Assembly: GCF_018853465.1 (NCBI RefSeq)
Contig: NZ_JABBOU010000106.1
Span: 1 to 11,061 of the forward strand
DNA: 11,061 nt
Direction of reading: 5' to 3'
DNA from: Acidithiobacillus montserratensis
GTDB taxonomy: Bacteria > Pseudomonadota > Gammaproteobacteria > Acidithiobacillales > Acidithiobacillaceae
The translations under genes were made by a program, and so were the position numbers. The notes under the pieces are model-generated. The model was not told where the DNA came from. It did no database searches and saw nothing but the letters and a program-made list of their open reading frames with translations. This document shows positions 1 to 4,675 of this stretch, piece after piece. Within the stretch, counting starts at the first letter, position 1; each line of letters opens with the position of its first letter.

Positions 1-186
1 AACCGCCTCTTTGTAGATTTTCGGGGTAGAAAGCCATAAATAATGCACGGCAGAAGTCTTGGCCATGGCGGTTTTGGCTGCCGACAAAGCCTGCTGGGCA
101 TCTGCTGCCGTCACATCGGACGCTACCGCAAAACCTGCCATCATCAATGTGCCTGCCGCCACTACACTCATTATCACACGCTTCAT
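1..186 (-). CDS. Small exported protein, N-terminal part (runs off left edge)
   Basis: The reverse strand reads ATG at 186 and stays open to the window edge (62 codons, no stop), so the C-terminus is missing. The first ~23 residues (MKRVIMSVVAAGTLMMAGFA followed by VAS) look like a Sec signal peptide: basic N-region, hydrophobic core, cleavage plausibly after VAS or slightly later. The mature start is Ala/Lys-rich and helical (AADAQQALSAAKTAMAKTSA). A strong Shine-Dalgarno, GGGAGGTG, lies 6-8 nt upstream and decides the start. The Ala/Lys helix followed by a Trp-containing segment (YLWLSTPKIYKEA) reminds me of small periplasmic proteins of the SoxXA-binding (SoxK-like) or DUF4398-like type, but too little is visible to assign it. 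Export to the periplasm is the only function I would infer. Confidence 0.75.
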   Translation of the reverse strand, partial: MKRVIMSVVAAGTLMMAGFAVASDVTAADAQQALSAAKTAMAKTSAVHYLWLSTPKIYKEAV

Positions 187-391
187 AAATGCACCTCCCT
201 CGGACTCTGTTTGCCAATACGGACAATACTCCAGACGATGTACTAGCAGGATTTGTTCCTTTTTTGCATCCGGCTGAATAAGCTCAACAATCCAAAACAA
301 CCAGGAGAACACGGCAGCAAAATGGCCGATATGGGCCAGACACCCCAGCGTGCAGGGGGACCATTTCGGACCATTTTCGGGGAGCCATCGA

Positions 392-1720
392 CTAGATGAG
401 CAACGGCACAGCCAGAGCCAGCGCATGAATGAGCACGCCCACCAATCCCCCCACCAGCGTTCCGTTCACCCGGATATATTGCAAATCAGTCCCAACACCC
501 TCTTCCAGCAAACGGATCAGGTCTTTTTCCGGCCAGTCGAGAATGGTTTTTTCGATATGCTGGGCGAGCCCATCCCGCACTGCCGGGGCCAGGCGCCGCA
601 CACTGCTTTCCAGGTAAGTGTTGATGGCTTCGCGCAAAACCGCCTGCCCCCCAAGAAAAACGCCCAGTTGCGCGGCCAGTTCCTGGACTTGATGTTGCAG
701 ACGGGAGTCGGGACGTTGCAAATCCCGATCCAGCCAGGCGCGTAGATCACGCAGTACGCCGTCGGCATATTCCTGCACTGCAGGATGGGCAATCAAGCCC
801 TGTTGCCAGCGCCGGATGCGCTCCTGGAAAGGACCATCCGTCTGTAACCGCTGGATAGCTTCGGCCATCCAACGATCAAAGGCCAGACGGCGGGGATGTT
901 CCGGATCATCCTCGATCTCTTGCAGCAGCTGATGCGCTGCCTTGACCAGATTGCGGGCAAGATTATCGCTCAGGGTAGCAGGGTCCATGAGCGTACTCAT
1001 CCACGCAAACAAGGTGGGATAAGCCCGCTTGAGAATGGCGGCAATATGCTCTGCCAACAGACTCCGGGTATCTTCTCCATCCAGCCACTGGCGCAGGCGT
1101 TGAATACCATCATCCAGCAGCGCCTGATGACGATGGTCTTCGGTCAGCAAGGCCAGGATACTCCCTATCCAGCGGGCGCCATCCACCCGCTGCAGTTGGC
1201 GGCCCAGTGCTCCCCGCAAAGCCTTGCGCAATTCGGCATCATCACTCAAAGCCAGGGCTTTTTGCAGCAGGGTCAGCAACTGCCTGGCCAATAATTCGCT
1301 GCTTTCTGGCTGGACGAGCCACTGCGCCAGCCAGGCGGCGGGGTCCGCACGGCGCAAGAGGCGCACGATGGCCTCACTTTCCAGAAAATGATCGCGGATG
1401 AAGCCGGACAAGCGTTTGGCCAGCCGCGCCTTGTTACGCGGCAAAATGGCCGTATGCGGGATGGGTAAACCCAAGGGATGCCGAAACAGTGCGACCACGG
1501 CAAACCAGTCGGCCAGGCCACCCACCATGGCCGCCTCGGCAAAAGCCCCGGTCCAGGCCCAGATACCCTGAAAATCCCGACTGGCCGACAGTATAAAAAG
1601 CAGTAGCGCCAGCACCAGTAAAGCCAGCGCCCCGCGCCGCATATTCTGCAATGACCGGCGCCGTGCCGGGGTGCGGGGATTCAATGGAAGTTCAGGAAAT
1701 TGCTCTGGATTCGTGGTCAT
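392..1720 (-). CDS. DUF445 (YjiN-like) inner-membrane protein
   Basis: A 442-residue protein with the DUF445 layout. A short polar N-terminus is followed by a membrane segment at about residues 30-46 and a second hydrophobic stretch at about 56-80 carrying the family signature GGLADWFAVVALFRHP and then LGLPIPHTAILP. A long, charged, mostly helical domain with many Arg/Leu/Gln follows (about 95-410), and a final hydrophobic segment occupies the last ~25 residues (GGLVGVLIHALALAVPLLI). Length agrees with E. coli YjiN-type members (just over 400 aa). The molecular function of the family is not established. I chose ATG 1720; the frame stays open upstream to 1927, but that extension lies over the divergent yqaE-type gene and reads unlike protein. 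No clear Shine-Dalgarno precedes 1720, so the start is less certain than the gene. It is transcribed divergently from the YqaE gene across 85 bp. Confidence 0.85.
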   Translation of the reverse strand: MTTNPEQFPELPLNPRTPARRRSLQNMRRGALALLVLALLLFILSASRDFQGIWAWTGAFAEAAMVGGLADWFAVVALFRHPLGLPIPHTAILPRNKARLAKRLSGFIRDHFLESEAIVRLLRRADPAAWLAQWLVQPESSELLARQLLTLLQKALALSDDAELRKALRGALGRQLQRVDGARWIGSILALLTEDHRHQALLDDGIQRLRQWLDGEDTRSLLAEHIAAILKRAYPTLFAWMSTLMDPATLSDNLARNLVKAAHQLLQEIEDDPEHPRRLAFDRWMAEAIQRLQTDGPFQERIRRWQQGLIAHPAVQEYADGVLRDLRAWLDRDLQRPDSRLQHQVQELAAQLGVFLGGQAVLREAINTYLESSVRRLAPAVRDGLAQHIEKTILDWPEKDLIRLLEEGVGTDLQYIRVNGTLVGGLVGVLIHALALAVPLLI

Positions 1721-1743
1721 GTTCGGGAGTTTAGCACAGGGGC

Positions 1744-1773
1744 TTGCCTTCAGGAGAAACTGCCATTTACTAT
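1744..1773 (+). promoter_or_regulatory. Candidate sigma70-type promoter of the YqaE-family gene
   Basis: TTGCCT (1744-1749), an 18-bp spacer and TACTAT (1768-1773) sit 33 bp before the start codon. Both boxes match the consensus only partly. It would start transcription near 1780, leaving a leader of about 25 nt with the GAGAGGGA ribosome binding site at 1793-1800. Confidence 0.35.
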
Positions 1774-1805
1774 GCAGACATAATGATTCAAAGAGAGGGA
1801 AAACC

Positions 1806-1994
1806 ATGCGTCTGCTACTGGCTATTTTTTTACCATTTCTGGTGTTTTTTACCATCGGCCGGCCGGTAGCCGGGATTATCTGCTTGATCCTGCAGGTCAC
1901 GGTACTGGGCTGGATTCCAGCTGCCATTTGGGCCGTGTATGCCTTGAGTCAGTATAAAACCGATCAGAAAATCCAGAAAGCGCTGGGGCGCTGA
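1806..1994 (+). CDS. YqaE/Pmp3 family small membrane protein
   Basis: A 62-residue protein made almost wholly of two transmembrane helices: about residues 2-20 (RLLLAIFLPFLVFFTIG) and about 25-46, including the family-typical LQVTVLGWIPAAIWAVYAL, followed by a short polar tail (QYKTDQKIQKALGR). This is the compact two-helix architecture of the Pmp3/YqaE (UPF0057) proteolipids. Fungal and plant members are linked to membrane potential and salt or cold stress; the bacterial role is poorly defined. The start ATG at 1806 has a good Shine-Dalgarno (GAGAGGGA) 5 nt upstream. The gene is monocistronic: its stop codon is inside the left arm of a hairpin that ends the transcript. Family call is firm; function is inference. 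Confidence 0.9.
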   Translation: MRLLLAIFLPFLVFFTIGRPVAGIICLILQVTVLGWIPAAIWAVYALSQYKTDQKIQKALGR

Positions 1995-2032
1995 AAAAGA
2001 CCGCCGGCAGTTCGCGCTGGCGTTGTTTTCAG
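1991..2032. terminator. Bidirectional terminator hairpin between convergent genes
   Basis: CTGAAAA (1991-1997) pairs with TTTTCAG (2026-2032). Inside it, CGCCGGC (2002-2008) pairs with GCTGGCG (2016-2022) using one G-U pair and a 7-nt loop. The A-tract and T-tract arms give a U-rich 3' side in both directions. The stop codon of the plus gene (1992-1994) lies in the left arm and the stop of the minus gene (2029-2031) in the right arm, so one structure serves both. Confidence 0.6.
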
Positions 2033-2244
2033 TCTTTACGTTCGTCGAGTTGCGTCGCGCCCGTCCTGGTCATCACCGGGCGCGATAATGCGATTTCCAG
2101 CGCCGTTTCCAGGCGGATGACCCGTTCCGTCAGCGTTTCGATTTTACCCTGCTGGGATTTTACGGCTTCGGCCAGACGCTCCACCTTGTCATTCATCTTG
2201 ATGACCGTGGTCAAGGCCTCCCACATTTTGTCGGTGATAGCCAT
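2029..2244 (-). CDS. Small coiled-coil protein, partner of the upstream RHH-like protein
   Basis: A 71-residue protein that I do not recognise by family. Residues ~10-50 form a heptad-like helix (VIKMNDKVERLAEAV, then GKIETLTERVIRLETALEIA) that should be a coiled coil; the last ~20 residues are polar and probably disordered. There is no signal peptide or membrane segment, so it should be cytoplasmic. Its ATG (2244-2242) shares one base with the TGA stop of the upstream gene, and AAAGAG just upstream can act as Shine-Dalgarno, so the two are translationally coupled and probably made in a fixed ratio. Such an RHH-plus-coiled-coil pair could be an accessory of plasmid mobilisation or partition, or an uncharacterised toxin-antitoxin-like pair. 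None of these can be decided from the sequence. Confidence 0.7.
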   Translation of the reverse strand: MAITDKMWEALTTVIKMNDKVERLAEAVKSQQGKIETLTERVIRLETALEIALSRPVMTRTGATQLDERKD

Positions 2245-2522
2245 CACTCTTTCCGGCTGGATTCCAGACTGGCAATACGTTGGTTGGACGCCTCCACAAA
2301 AGATAAAGTGTCATCAATGACCCTGCTGGCCTGGGCGGTGGTCTTTAACATCTGGTCGATCAAGCCCTCCAGCATCTGCTCATCTTCGCCCGGGCGGAAG
2401 GACGAGGCGGCACGGCGCAAAAACTCCCCCATGGATATGTGCGCCTCCTGGGCCATTCTGGCAATCAGCGCCTTTTCCTGTACCGTCACCAGAACTGGAA
2501 TACGTTCACTATACGCTGCCAT
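2244..2522 (-). CDS. Ribbon-helix-helix-like (CopG/MobC-type) small protein
   Basis: A 92-residue protein. Residues 7-40 (RIPVLVTVQEKALIARMAQE, then a turn and SMGEFLRRAA) fit the strand-helix-turn-helix pattern of ribbon-helix-helix DNA binders and of MobC-type relaxosome accessory proteins. A second half (~48-85) is a long amphipathic helix (MLEGLIDQMLKTTAQASRVI and onward) likely to form a coiled coil. I start it at ATG 2522 because a near-perfect AAAGGAGG lies at 2528-2535, 5 nt upstream; a longer frame to 2552 has no such support. It is first in a two-gene unit with the coiled-coil protein. An inverted repeat between the promoter and the ribosome binding site suggests autoregulation (inference). 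It lies just left of the first attC site but I see no core site on its left, so it cannot be shown to be a cassette gene. Confidence 0.7.
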   Translation of the reverse strand: MAAYSERIPVLVTVQEKALIARMAQEAHISMGEFLRRAASSFRPGEDEQMLEGLIDQMLKTTAQASRVIDDTLSFVEASNQRIASLESSRKE

Positions 2523-2535
2523 TATTGCCTCCTTT

Positions 2536-2554
2536 ATGTGCATGTTCGGCACAT
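2536..2554. promoter_or_regulatory. Inverted repeat, candidate operator of the RHH/coiled-coil pair
   Basis: ATGTGC (2536-2541) and GCACAT (2549-2554) form a perfect 6-bp inverted repeat around a 7-bp spacer. It lies between the -10 box and the ribosome binding site of the RHH-like gene, about where the transcript would start. Small RHH proteins commonly bind such repeats in their own promoters; binding here is inference. Confidence 0.4.
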
Positions 2555-2558
2555 ATTG

Positions 2559-2586
2559 ATTGTAGATGGGGGCTGCGATAAATCAA
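2559..2586 (-). promoter_or_regulatory. Sigma70-type promoter of the RHH/coiled-coil pair
   Basis: On the minus strand TTGATT (2586-2581), a 16-bp spacer and TACAAT (2564-2559) make a good promoter, with predicted start near 2552 and a leader of about 30 nt containing the strong ribosome binding site. Confidence 0.55.
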
Positions 2587-2640
2587 GCTGGTGGGTAGAT
2601 CATGCCGGTAACGAGACAGTGCGGACTGTGTAGCGGCTTC

Positions 2641-2703
2641 GTCCAACCTCTCGTTCAACGCGGACGCGCCAAGATCGGCGCGCCCCTCCACTTTACGTTG
2701 GGA
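2641..2703 (+). repeat. attC-like site 1
   Basis: Left core GTCCAAC (2641-2647); a TTCAAC segment that resembles the usual L'' box; hairpin GGaCGCGCC / GGCGCGCC with the loop AAGATC and the extra A typical of this array; L' segment CACTTTAC; right core GTTGGGA (2697-2703, one base off GTTRRRY). Its right core opens the brnTA cassette. The cassette to its left has no identifiable left end. Confidence 0.75.
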
Positions 2704-2719
2704 CTTTCCATATCTCCGT

Positions 2720-2749
2720 ATGACTTTTTGTATGGGCTAGTGCTACTCT
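2720..2749 (+). promoter_or_regulatory. Candidate promoter of brnT, near-leaderless
   Basis: ATGACT (2720-2725), an 18-bp spacer and TACTCT (2744-2749) preceded by TGC, an extended -10 element. The -10 ends 6 bp before the ATG at 2756, so the transcript would start at or beside the start codon. No Shine-Dalgarno precedes that ATG, which agrees with a leaderless message. Confidence 0.35.
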
Positions 2750-2755
2750 GTGTCG

Positions 2756-3046
2756 ATGGCAAAAACTCGCTTTCATTGGGATCCCGACAAGGACGCAGAG
2801 AATCAGGGAAAGCATGGAGTCTCTTTCTCACGCGCCCAATACGCCTTTGCGGATCCACAACGCGTGATTGCCAAGGACGAGACACACAGCCAGACCGAAG
2901 AGCGGTTCTATTGCTTTGGCGAAGTTGATGGTGGTGTGATCACAGTGCGGTTCACTTACCGTGCTTCGGTTATTCGAATCATCGGCGCCGGTTATTGGCG
3001 CAAAGGAAAGGCCATCTATGAGCGCGAAAATCAAATACACCGATGA
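2756..3046 (+). CDS. brnT: BrnT family toxin (type II TA, predicted ribonuclease)
   Basis: A 96-residue protein matching the BrnT/DUF497 pattern from end to end: FHWDPDKDAENQGKHGVSF at residues 6-24, AFADP at about 30-34, the acidic EER at 48-50, the strand VITVRFTY at 61-68 and VIRIIGAGYWRKGKAIYE at 72-89. BrnT toxins have a RelE-like fold, cleave RNA and arrest growth, and are neutralised by BrnA. Length is normal, so it looks intact. I prefer ATG 2756; an in-frame GTG at 2750 would add two residues and also lacks a Shine-Dalgarno. The downstream antitoxin overlaps it by 29 nt. The cassette carries a possible promoter of its own directly upstream, as TA cassettes usually do. Confidence 0.85.
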   Translation: MAKTRFHWDPDKDAENQGKHGVSFSRAQYAFADPQRVIAKDETHSQTEERFYCFGEVDGGVITVRFTYRASVIRIIGAGYWRKGKAIYERENQIHR

Positions 3047-3299
3047 ACCCCTTGGCAAGGTTCAGGTGGTTCCCGACTTCCTCCCTTCGCCGGCCGAATT
3101 GGCATTTCGTGAAGAAAGTGTGAAGGTAACCTTAGCTCTGAGCAAGAAGAGTATTGAGTTCTTCAAATTGGAGGCTACAAAGAATCACACTCAGTACCAA
3201 CGCATGATTCGGCGGCTCATCGACGCATATGTGGATGCCCAAGCCCCAACCCGGCAGTCCACACGGACGCTGCGCGATAAAGCCGCGCAGCGCCGGTGA
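3018..3299 (+). CDS. brnA: BrnA/CopG-type RHH antitoxin
   Basis: A 93-residue partner of BrnT. Residues ~1-33 form a variable N-terminus that would contact the toxin; residues 34-73 (SVKVTLALSKKSIEFFKLEA, then YQRMIRRLIDAYV) form a ribbon-helix-helix domain for binding its own operator. The ATG at 3018 lies inside brnT, preceded by AAAGGAAAGG, so the antitoxin has a far better ribosome binding site than the toxin. The attC site begins at 3244, so residues from about 76 on (TRQSTRTLRDKAAQRR) are encoded by the recombination site itself and form a strongly basic tail; the stop codon TGA (3297-3299) lies within the attC right arm. The exact subfamily (BrnA proper or another CopG antitoxin) is uncertain; the pairing is clear. 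Confidence 0.8.
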   Translation: MSAKIKYTDEPLGKVQVVPDFLPSPAELAFREESVKVTLALSKKSIEFFKLEATKNHTQYQRMIRRLIDAYVDAQAPTRQSTRTLRDKAAQRR

Positions 3300-3313
3300 C
3301 TTCTACGTTGGAC
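3244..3313 (+). repeat. attC-like site 2
   Basis: Left core CCCCAAC (3244-3250), nearly complementary to the opening core of the same cassette. The hairpin is the best in the array: CGCTGCGCG (3268-3276) pairs perfectly with CGCGCAGCG (3284-3292) around a 7-nt loop, extended by CACGG/CC-GTG with an unpaired A3267. The right core GTTGGAC (3307-3313) fits GTTRRRY and opens the yefM-yoeB cassette. The site overlaps the end of brnA. Confidence 0.75.
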
Positions 3314-3321
3314 GTCTCATG

Positions 3322-3576
3322 TCAGTAGTGGAACCGAAGTTGCGCGATTTCTAGCGCATCATTGACGACGCGATACACCATGCGATGCTCATCCGTAATT
3401 CGGCGCGACCAAAAGCCCGACAGCGCGTGCTTCAGTGGCTCTGGCTTACCCACACCACTGAATGGTTCGCGTTGTATCTCCCGAATCAGCTTGTTGATCC
3501 GCTCCACCATTCGCTTGTCTTGCTTCTGCCAATATAGGTAGTCTTCCCATGCCTCGTCTGCAAAAATCAACTTCAC
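3322..3576 (-). CDS. yoeB: YoeB/Txe family mRNA interferase toxin
   Basis: An 84-residue protein, exactly the length of E. coli YoeB, ending in the typical RFHY. The residues known as catalytic in E. coli YoeB fall at the same positions: Glu46, Arg65, His83 and Tyr84. The flanking motifs (PLKHALSGFWSRRITDEHRM and VYRV) are typical. YoeB binds the ribosome A site and cuts mRNA at the codon being read; the active site here looks complete, so the toxin should be functional. The start overlaps the yefM stop by 4 nt, so translation is coupled. The gene lies opposite to the direction of the cassette array, ending 9 bp from the attC core on its left. Confidence 0.93.
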   Translation of the reverse strand: MKLIFADEAWEDYLYWQKQDKRMVERINKLIREIQREPFSGVGKPEPLKHALSGFWSRRITDEHRMVYRVVNDALEIAQLRFHY

Positions 3577-3824
3577 TTTGCCAGTTTCCGCTCGACACCC
3601 TTGTCTGCGTTCAGTTGTGCAACGGCGGAGAGAAGACGCTTGGCGTTGGCAGGTGTGCGCAACAGATAGGCTGTTTCCTCAAGCGCTTTGAAATCTTCAA
3701 GCGAAAGCATCACAACGGATTGTTCGCCGTTGCGCGTGATAATCAAAGCTTCATGATCATTACAAACCCTATCCATTGCGCTGGCGAGATTTGCACGAAC
3801 AGTGGTATAGGTAATTGCGTCCAT
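3573..3824 (-). CDS. yefM: YefM/Phd family antitoxin
   Basis: An 83-residue protein. The N-terminal Phd/YefM DNA-binding and dimerisation domain spans residues ~1-55 (MDAITYTTVRANLASAMDRV, ALIITRNGEQSVVMLSLEDF); the C-terminal part (KALEETAYLLRTPANAKRLL and following) is the toxin-neutralising region. It represses its own operon together with YoeB. The start ATG at 3824 has AGGAG (3831-3835) 6 nt upstream. Immediately upstream lie TGTACA-type repeats that fit a YefM operator. Length is normal and nothing suggests damage. The TA operon has its own promoter and is inverted in its cassette, so it does not depend on read-through from a cassette promoter. Confidence 0.93.
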   Translation of the reverse strand: MDAITYTTVRANLASAMDRVCNDHEALIITRNGEQSVVMLSLEDFKALEETAYLLRTPANAKRLLSAVAQLNADKGVERKLAK

Positions 3825-3839
3825 GGGTGGCTCCTGAAA

Positions 3840-3860
3840 TGTACGTCTTACTGTACAGTA
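3840..3860. promoter_or_regulatory. YefM-YoeB operator, paired TGTACA-type repeats
   Basis: TACTGTACAGTA (3849-3860) is a perfect 12-bp palindrome centred on TGTACA. A second, imperfect core TGTACG lies at 3840-3845, centre-to-centre distance 12 bp. The E. coli yefM-yoeB operator is known to be built of adjacent palindromes with TGTACA cores, so both sequence and arrangement fit. The main palindrome overlaps the putative -10 box. Confidence 0.65.
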
Positions 3861-3879
3861 TTAGGCGCTAGGTGTCCAA
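3850..3879 (-). promoter_or_regulatory. Candidate yefM promoter using the attC left core as -35
   Basis: On the minus strand TTGGAC (3879-3874) and TACAGT (3855-3850) are separated by 18 bp. The -35 is the reverse complement of the attC left core and the -10 lies within the operator palindrome. The match to consensus is only moderate; the position relative to the operator and to the AGGAG of yefM is reasonable. Confidence 0.35.
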
Positions 3880-3935
3880 CCCGTCGTTCTAGGGGACGCG
3901 CCGCGATGAAGTTGCGTCGCGCCCCCTGAGTTTCC
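3874..3935 (+). repeat. attC-like site 3, right end degenerate
   Basis: Left core GTCCAAC (3874-3880) is exactly complementary to the opening core of the yefM-yoeB cassette. Hairpin GGGGaCGCG (3892-3900) / CGCGCCCC (3918-3925) again has the unpaired A (3896). After it comes CTGAGTTTCC, but no GTTRRRY follows at the expected place; the nearest one, GTTAGAC at 3973-3979, is ~48 bp beyond the stem. The right part is therefore mutated or rearranged. Confidence 0.65.
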
Positions 3936-4023
3936 ATCATGATTGTAGGATAGTGTCTCGTACTGTATGTCTGTTAGACTCGTACTAAATAAAGGTAGAT
4001 CGGTGTAACACTGATTGCCCATT

Positions 4024-4052
4024 TTGCAAACTTCGCCTCGGATGACTCTAAA
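4024..4052 (+). promoter_or_regulatory. Candidate promoter of the methyltransferase remnant
   Basis: TTGCAA (4024-4029), a 17-bp spacer and TCTAAA (4047-4052). The start point would lie within a few bases of the ATG at 4062, another near-leaderless arrangement. The boxes match consensus at about four of six positions each. Confidence 0.3.
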
Positions 4053-4061
4053 AATCCCGTT

Positions 4062-4205
4062 ATGTCCAAACTAGATAACATCCCTGAACCCAGCGAGACT
4101 TCTTCTCTTCGTGCCGTCGCTTTCTTCTGCGGTGCTGGAGGCATGAGCTTTGGGCTGTCACAAGTTGGGATCCAATTTCTGGGAGCCCCTTACCTTCAAC
4201 GTTAG
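4062..4205 (+). pseudogene. Cytosine-5 DNA methyltransferase, N-terminal remnant
   Basis: The frame from ATG 4062 encodes 47 residues. After a polar leader, residues 18-41 read as motif I of C5-cytosine methyltransferases: AVAFFCGAGGMSFGLSQVG, the S-adenosylmethionine-binding FCGAGG loop followed by the usual helix. Full-length enzymes run to roughly 300-450 residues with the catalytic Pro-Cys motif IV and target-recognition region; all of that is absent. The frame ends at TAG 4203-4205, which is part of the attC core GTTAGGA. The gene was thus deleted from just after motif I into the right end of the attC site that once followed it. It cannot methylate DNA. Whether a restriction enzyme once accompanied it cannot be seen. 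The motif is short but very characteristic. Confidence 0.75.
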
Positions 4206-4207
4206 GA
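4194..4207 (+). repeat. attC remnant 4 (right half only)
   Basis: CTTCAAC followed by the core GTTAGGA (4201-4207) is the L'-R' end of an attC; its left core and hairpin are missing, removed with most of the methyltransferase gene. The core opens the next cassette and is exactly complementary to that cassette's right-end core TCCTAAC at 4611. Confidence 0.65.
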
Positions 4208-4214
4208 GTTACCA

Positions 4215-4607
4215 GTGGAATCAGATCGTTATAAACGTGGTTGGGAAAAACTCAAGGAGATCGACGGTCACGCCGGCGAGAAGGTGATTGATGCATTGAA
4301 GGACATTGCGCCGGATCTCGCCCGCTACACCATTGAGTTTCCTTTTGGTGATGTTTACTCCCGTGGAGTTCTTTCGCTAAAGGAGCGGGAAATTGCCACC
4401 GTTGCTGCTTTGGCCGCCTTGGGTAATGCACAACCCCAACTCAAAGTACATATTCATGGAGCACTCAACGTCGGTTGCACAAGGCAAGAGATCGTCGAAA
4501 TCATGATTCAAATGGCTGTGTACGCCGGGTTTCCTGCAGCGCTCAATGGTATTTTTGCAGCCAAGGAAGTCTTCGCCAAGCGTAATCATTTGGGGCAGGT
4601 GAATTGA
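4215..4607 (+). CDS. Carboxymuconolactone decarboxylase (CMD/PcaC-like) family protein
   Basis: A 130-residue all-helical protein. The CMD signature is at residues 76-109: [20 protein letters not shown], then [15 protein letters not shown]. Before it, [17 protein letters not shown] (54-70) is also typical. It has one cysteine (Cys88) and no CXXC pair, so it is not a classic AhpD-type peroxidase reductase; it resembles the PcaC branch, but a true role in protocatechuate breakdown is unlikely because no pathway genes are near. Many family members of unknown substrate occur on mobile DNA. The start is GTG 4215: an AGGAG at 4204-4208, 6 nt upstream, fits well and comes from the attC core GTTAGGA plus the next G. 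It is the only non-TA intact gene in the array. Confidence 0.85.
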   Translation: MESDRYKRGWEKLKEIDGHAGEKVIDALKDIAPDLARYTIEFPFGDVYSRGVLSLKEREIATVAALAALGNAQPQLKVHIHGALNVGCTRQEIVEIMIQMAVYAGFPAALNGIFAAKEVFAKRNHLGQVN

Positions 4608-4610
4608 CCC

Positions 4611-4674
4611 TCCTAACTCTGCATTCGAGCGGGACGCGCCAAAAGCCGCGCGCTCCTCAATTTGAACGTTGCAC
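4611..4674 (+). repeat. attC-like site 5
   Basis: Left core TCCTAAC (4611-4617); L'' region CATTCGAGCGG; imperfect GC-rich stem around the loop CCAAAAGC; L' CTCAATTTGAAC; right core GTTGCAC (4668-4674, one base off GTTRRRY). It shares long stretches with site 6, including the words ACGCGCCAAAAGC and CTCCTCAAT, so the two descend from the same attC type. It begins 3 bp after the CMD-family stop codon. Confidence 0.75.
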
Positions 4675-4675
4675 G

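Noticed and set aside
358..380. Short tandem repeat GGACCATTT x2 and a nearby CCCC/GGGG hairpin (343-359) between the first two genes
   Set aside because: Two copies of 9 bp are too few to mean anything, and the hairpin lacks a T-run, so I do not call a terminator.
1721..1927. N-terminal extension of the DUF445 frame to 1927
   Set aside because: It lies antisense over the well-supported YqaE-family gene and reads unlike a family N-terminus; ATG 1720 gives the normal length.
4215..4607. AhpD alkylhydroperoxidase as identity of the CMD-family protein
   Set aside because: The CXXC pair required for AhpD chemistry is absent; only one cysteine (residue 88) is present.
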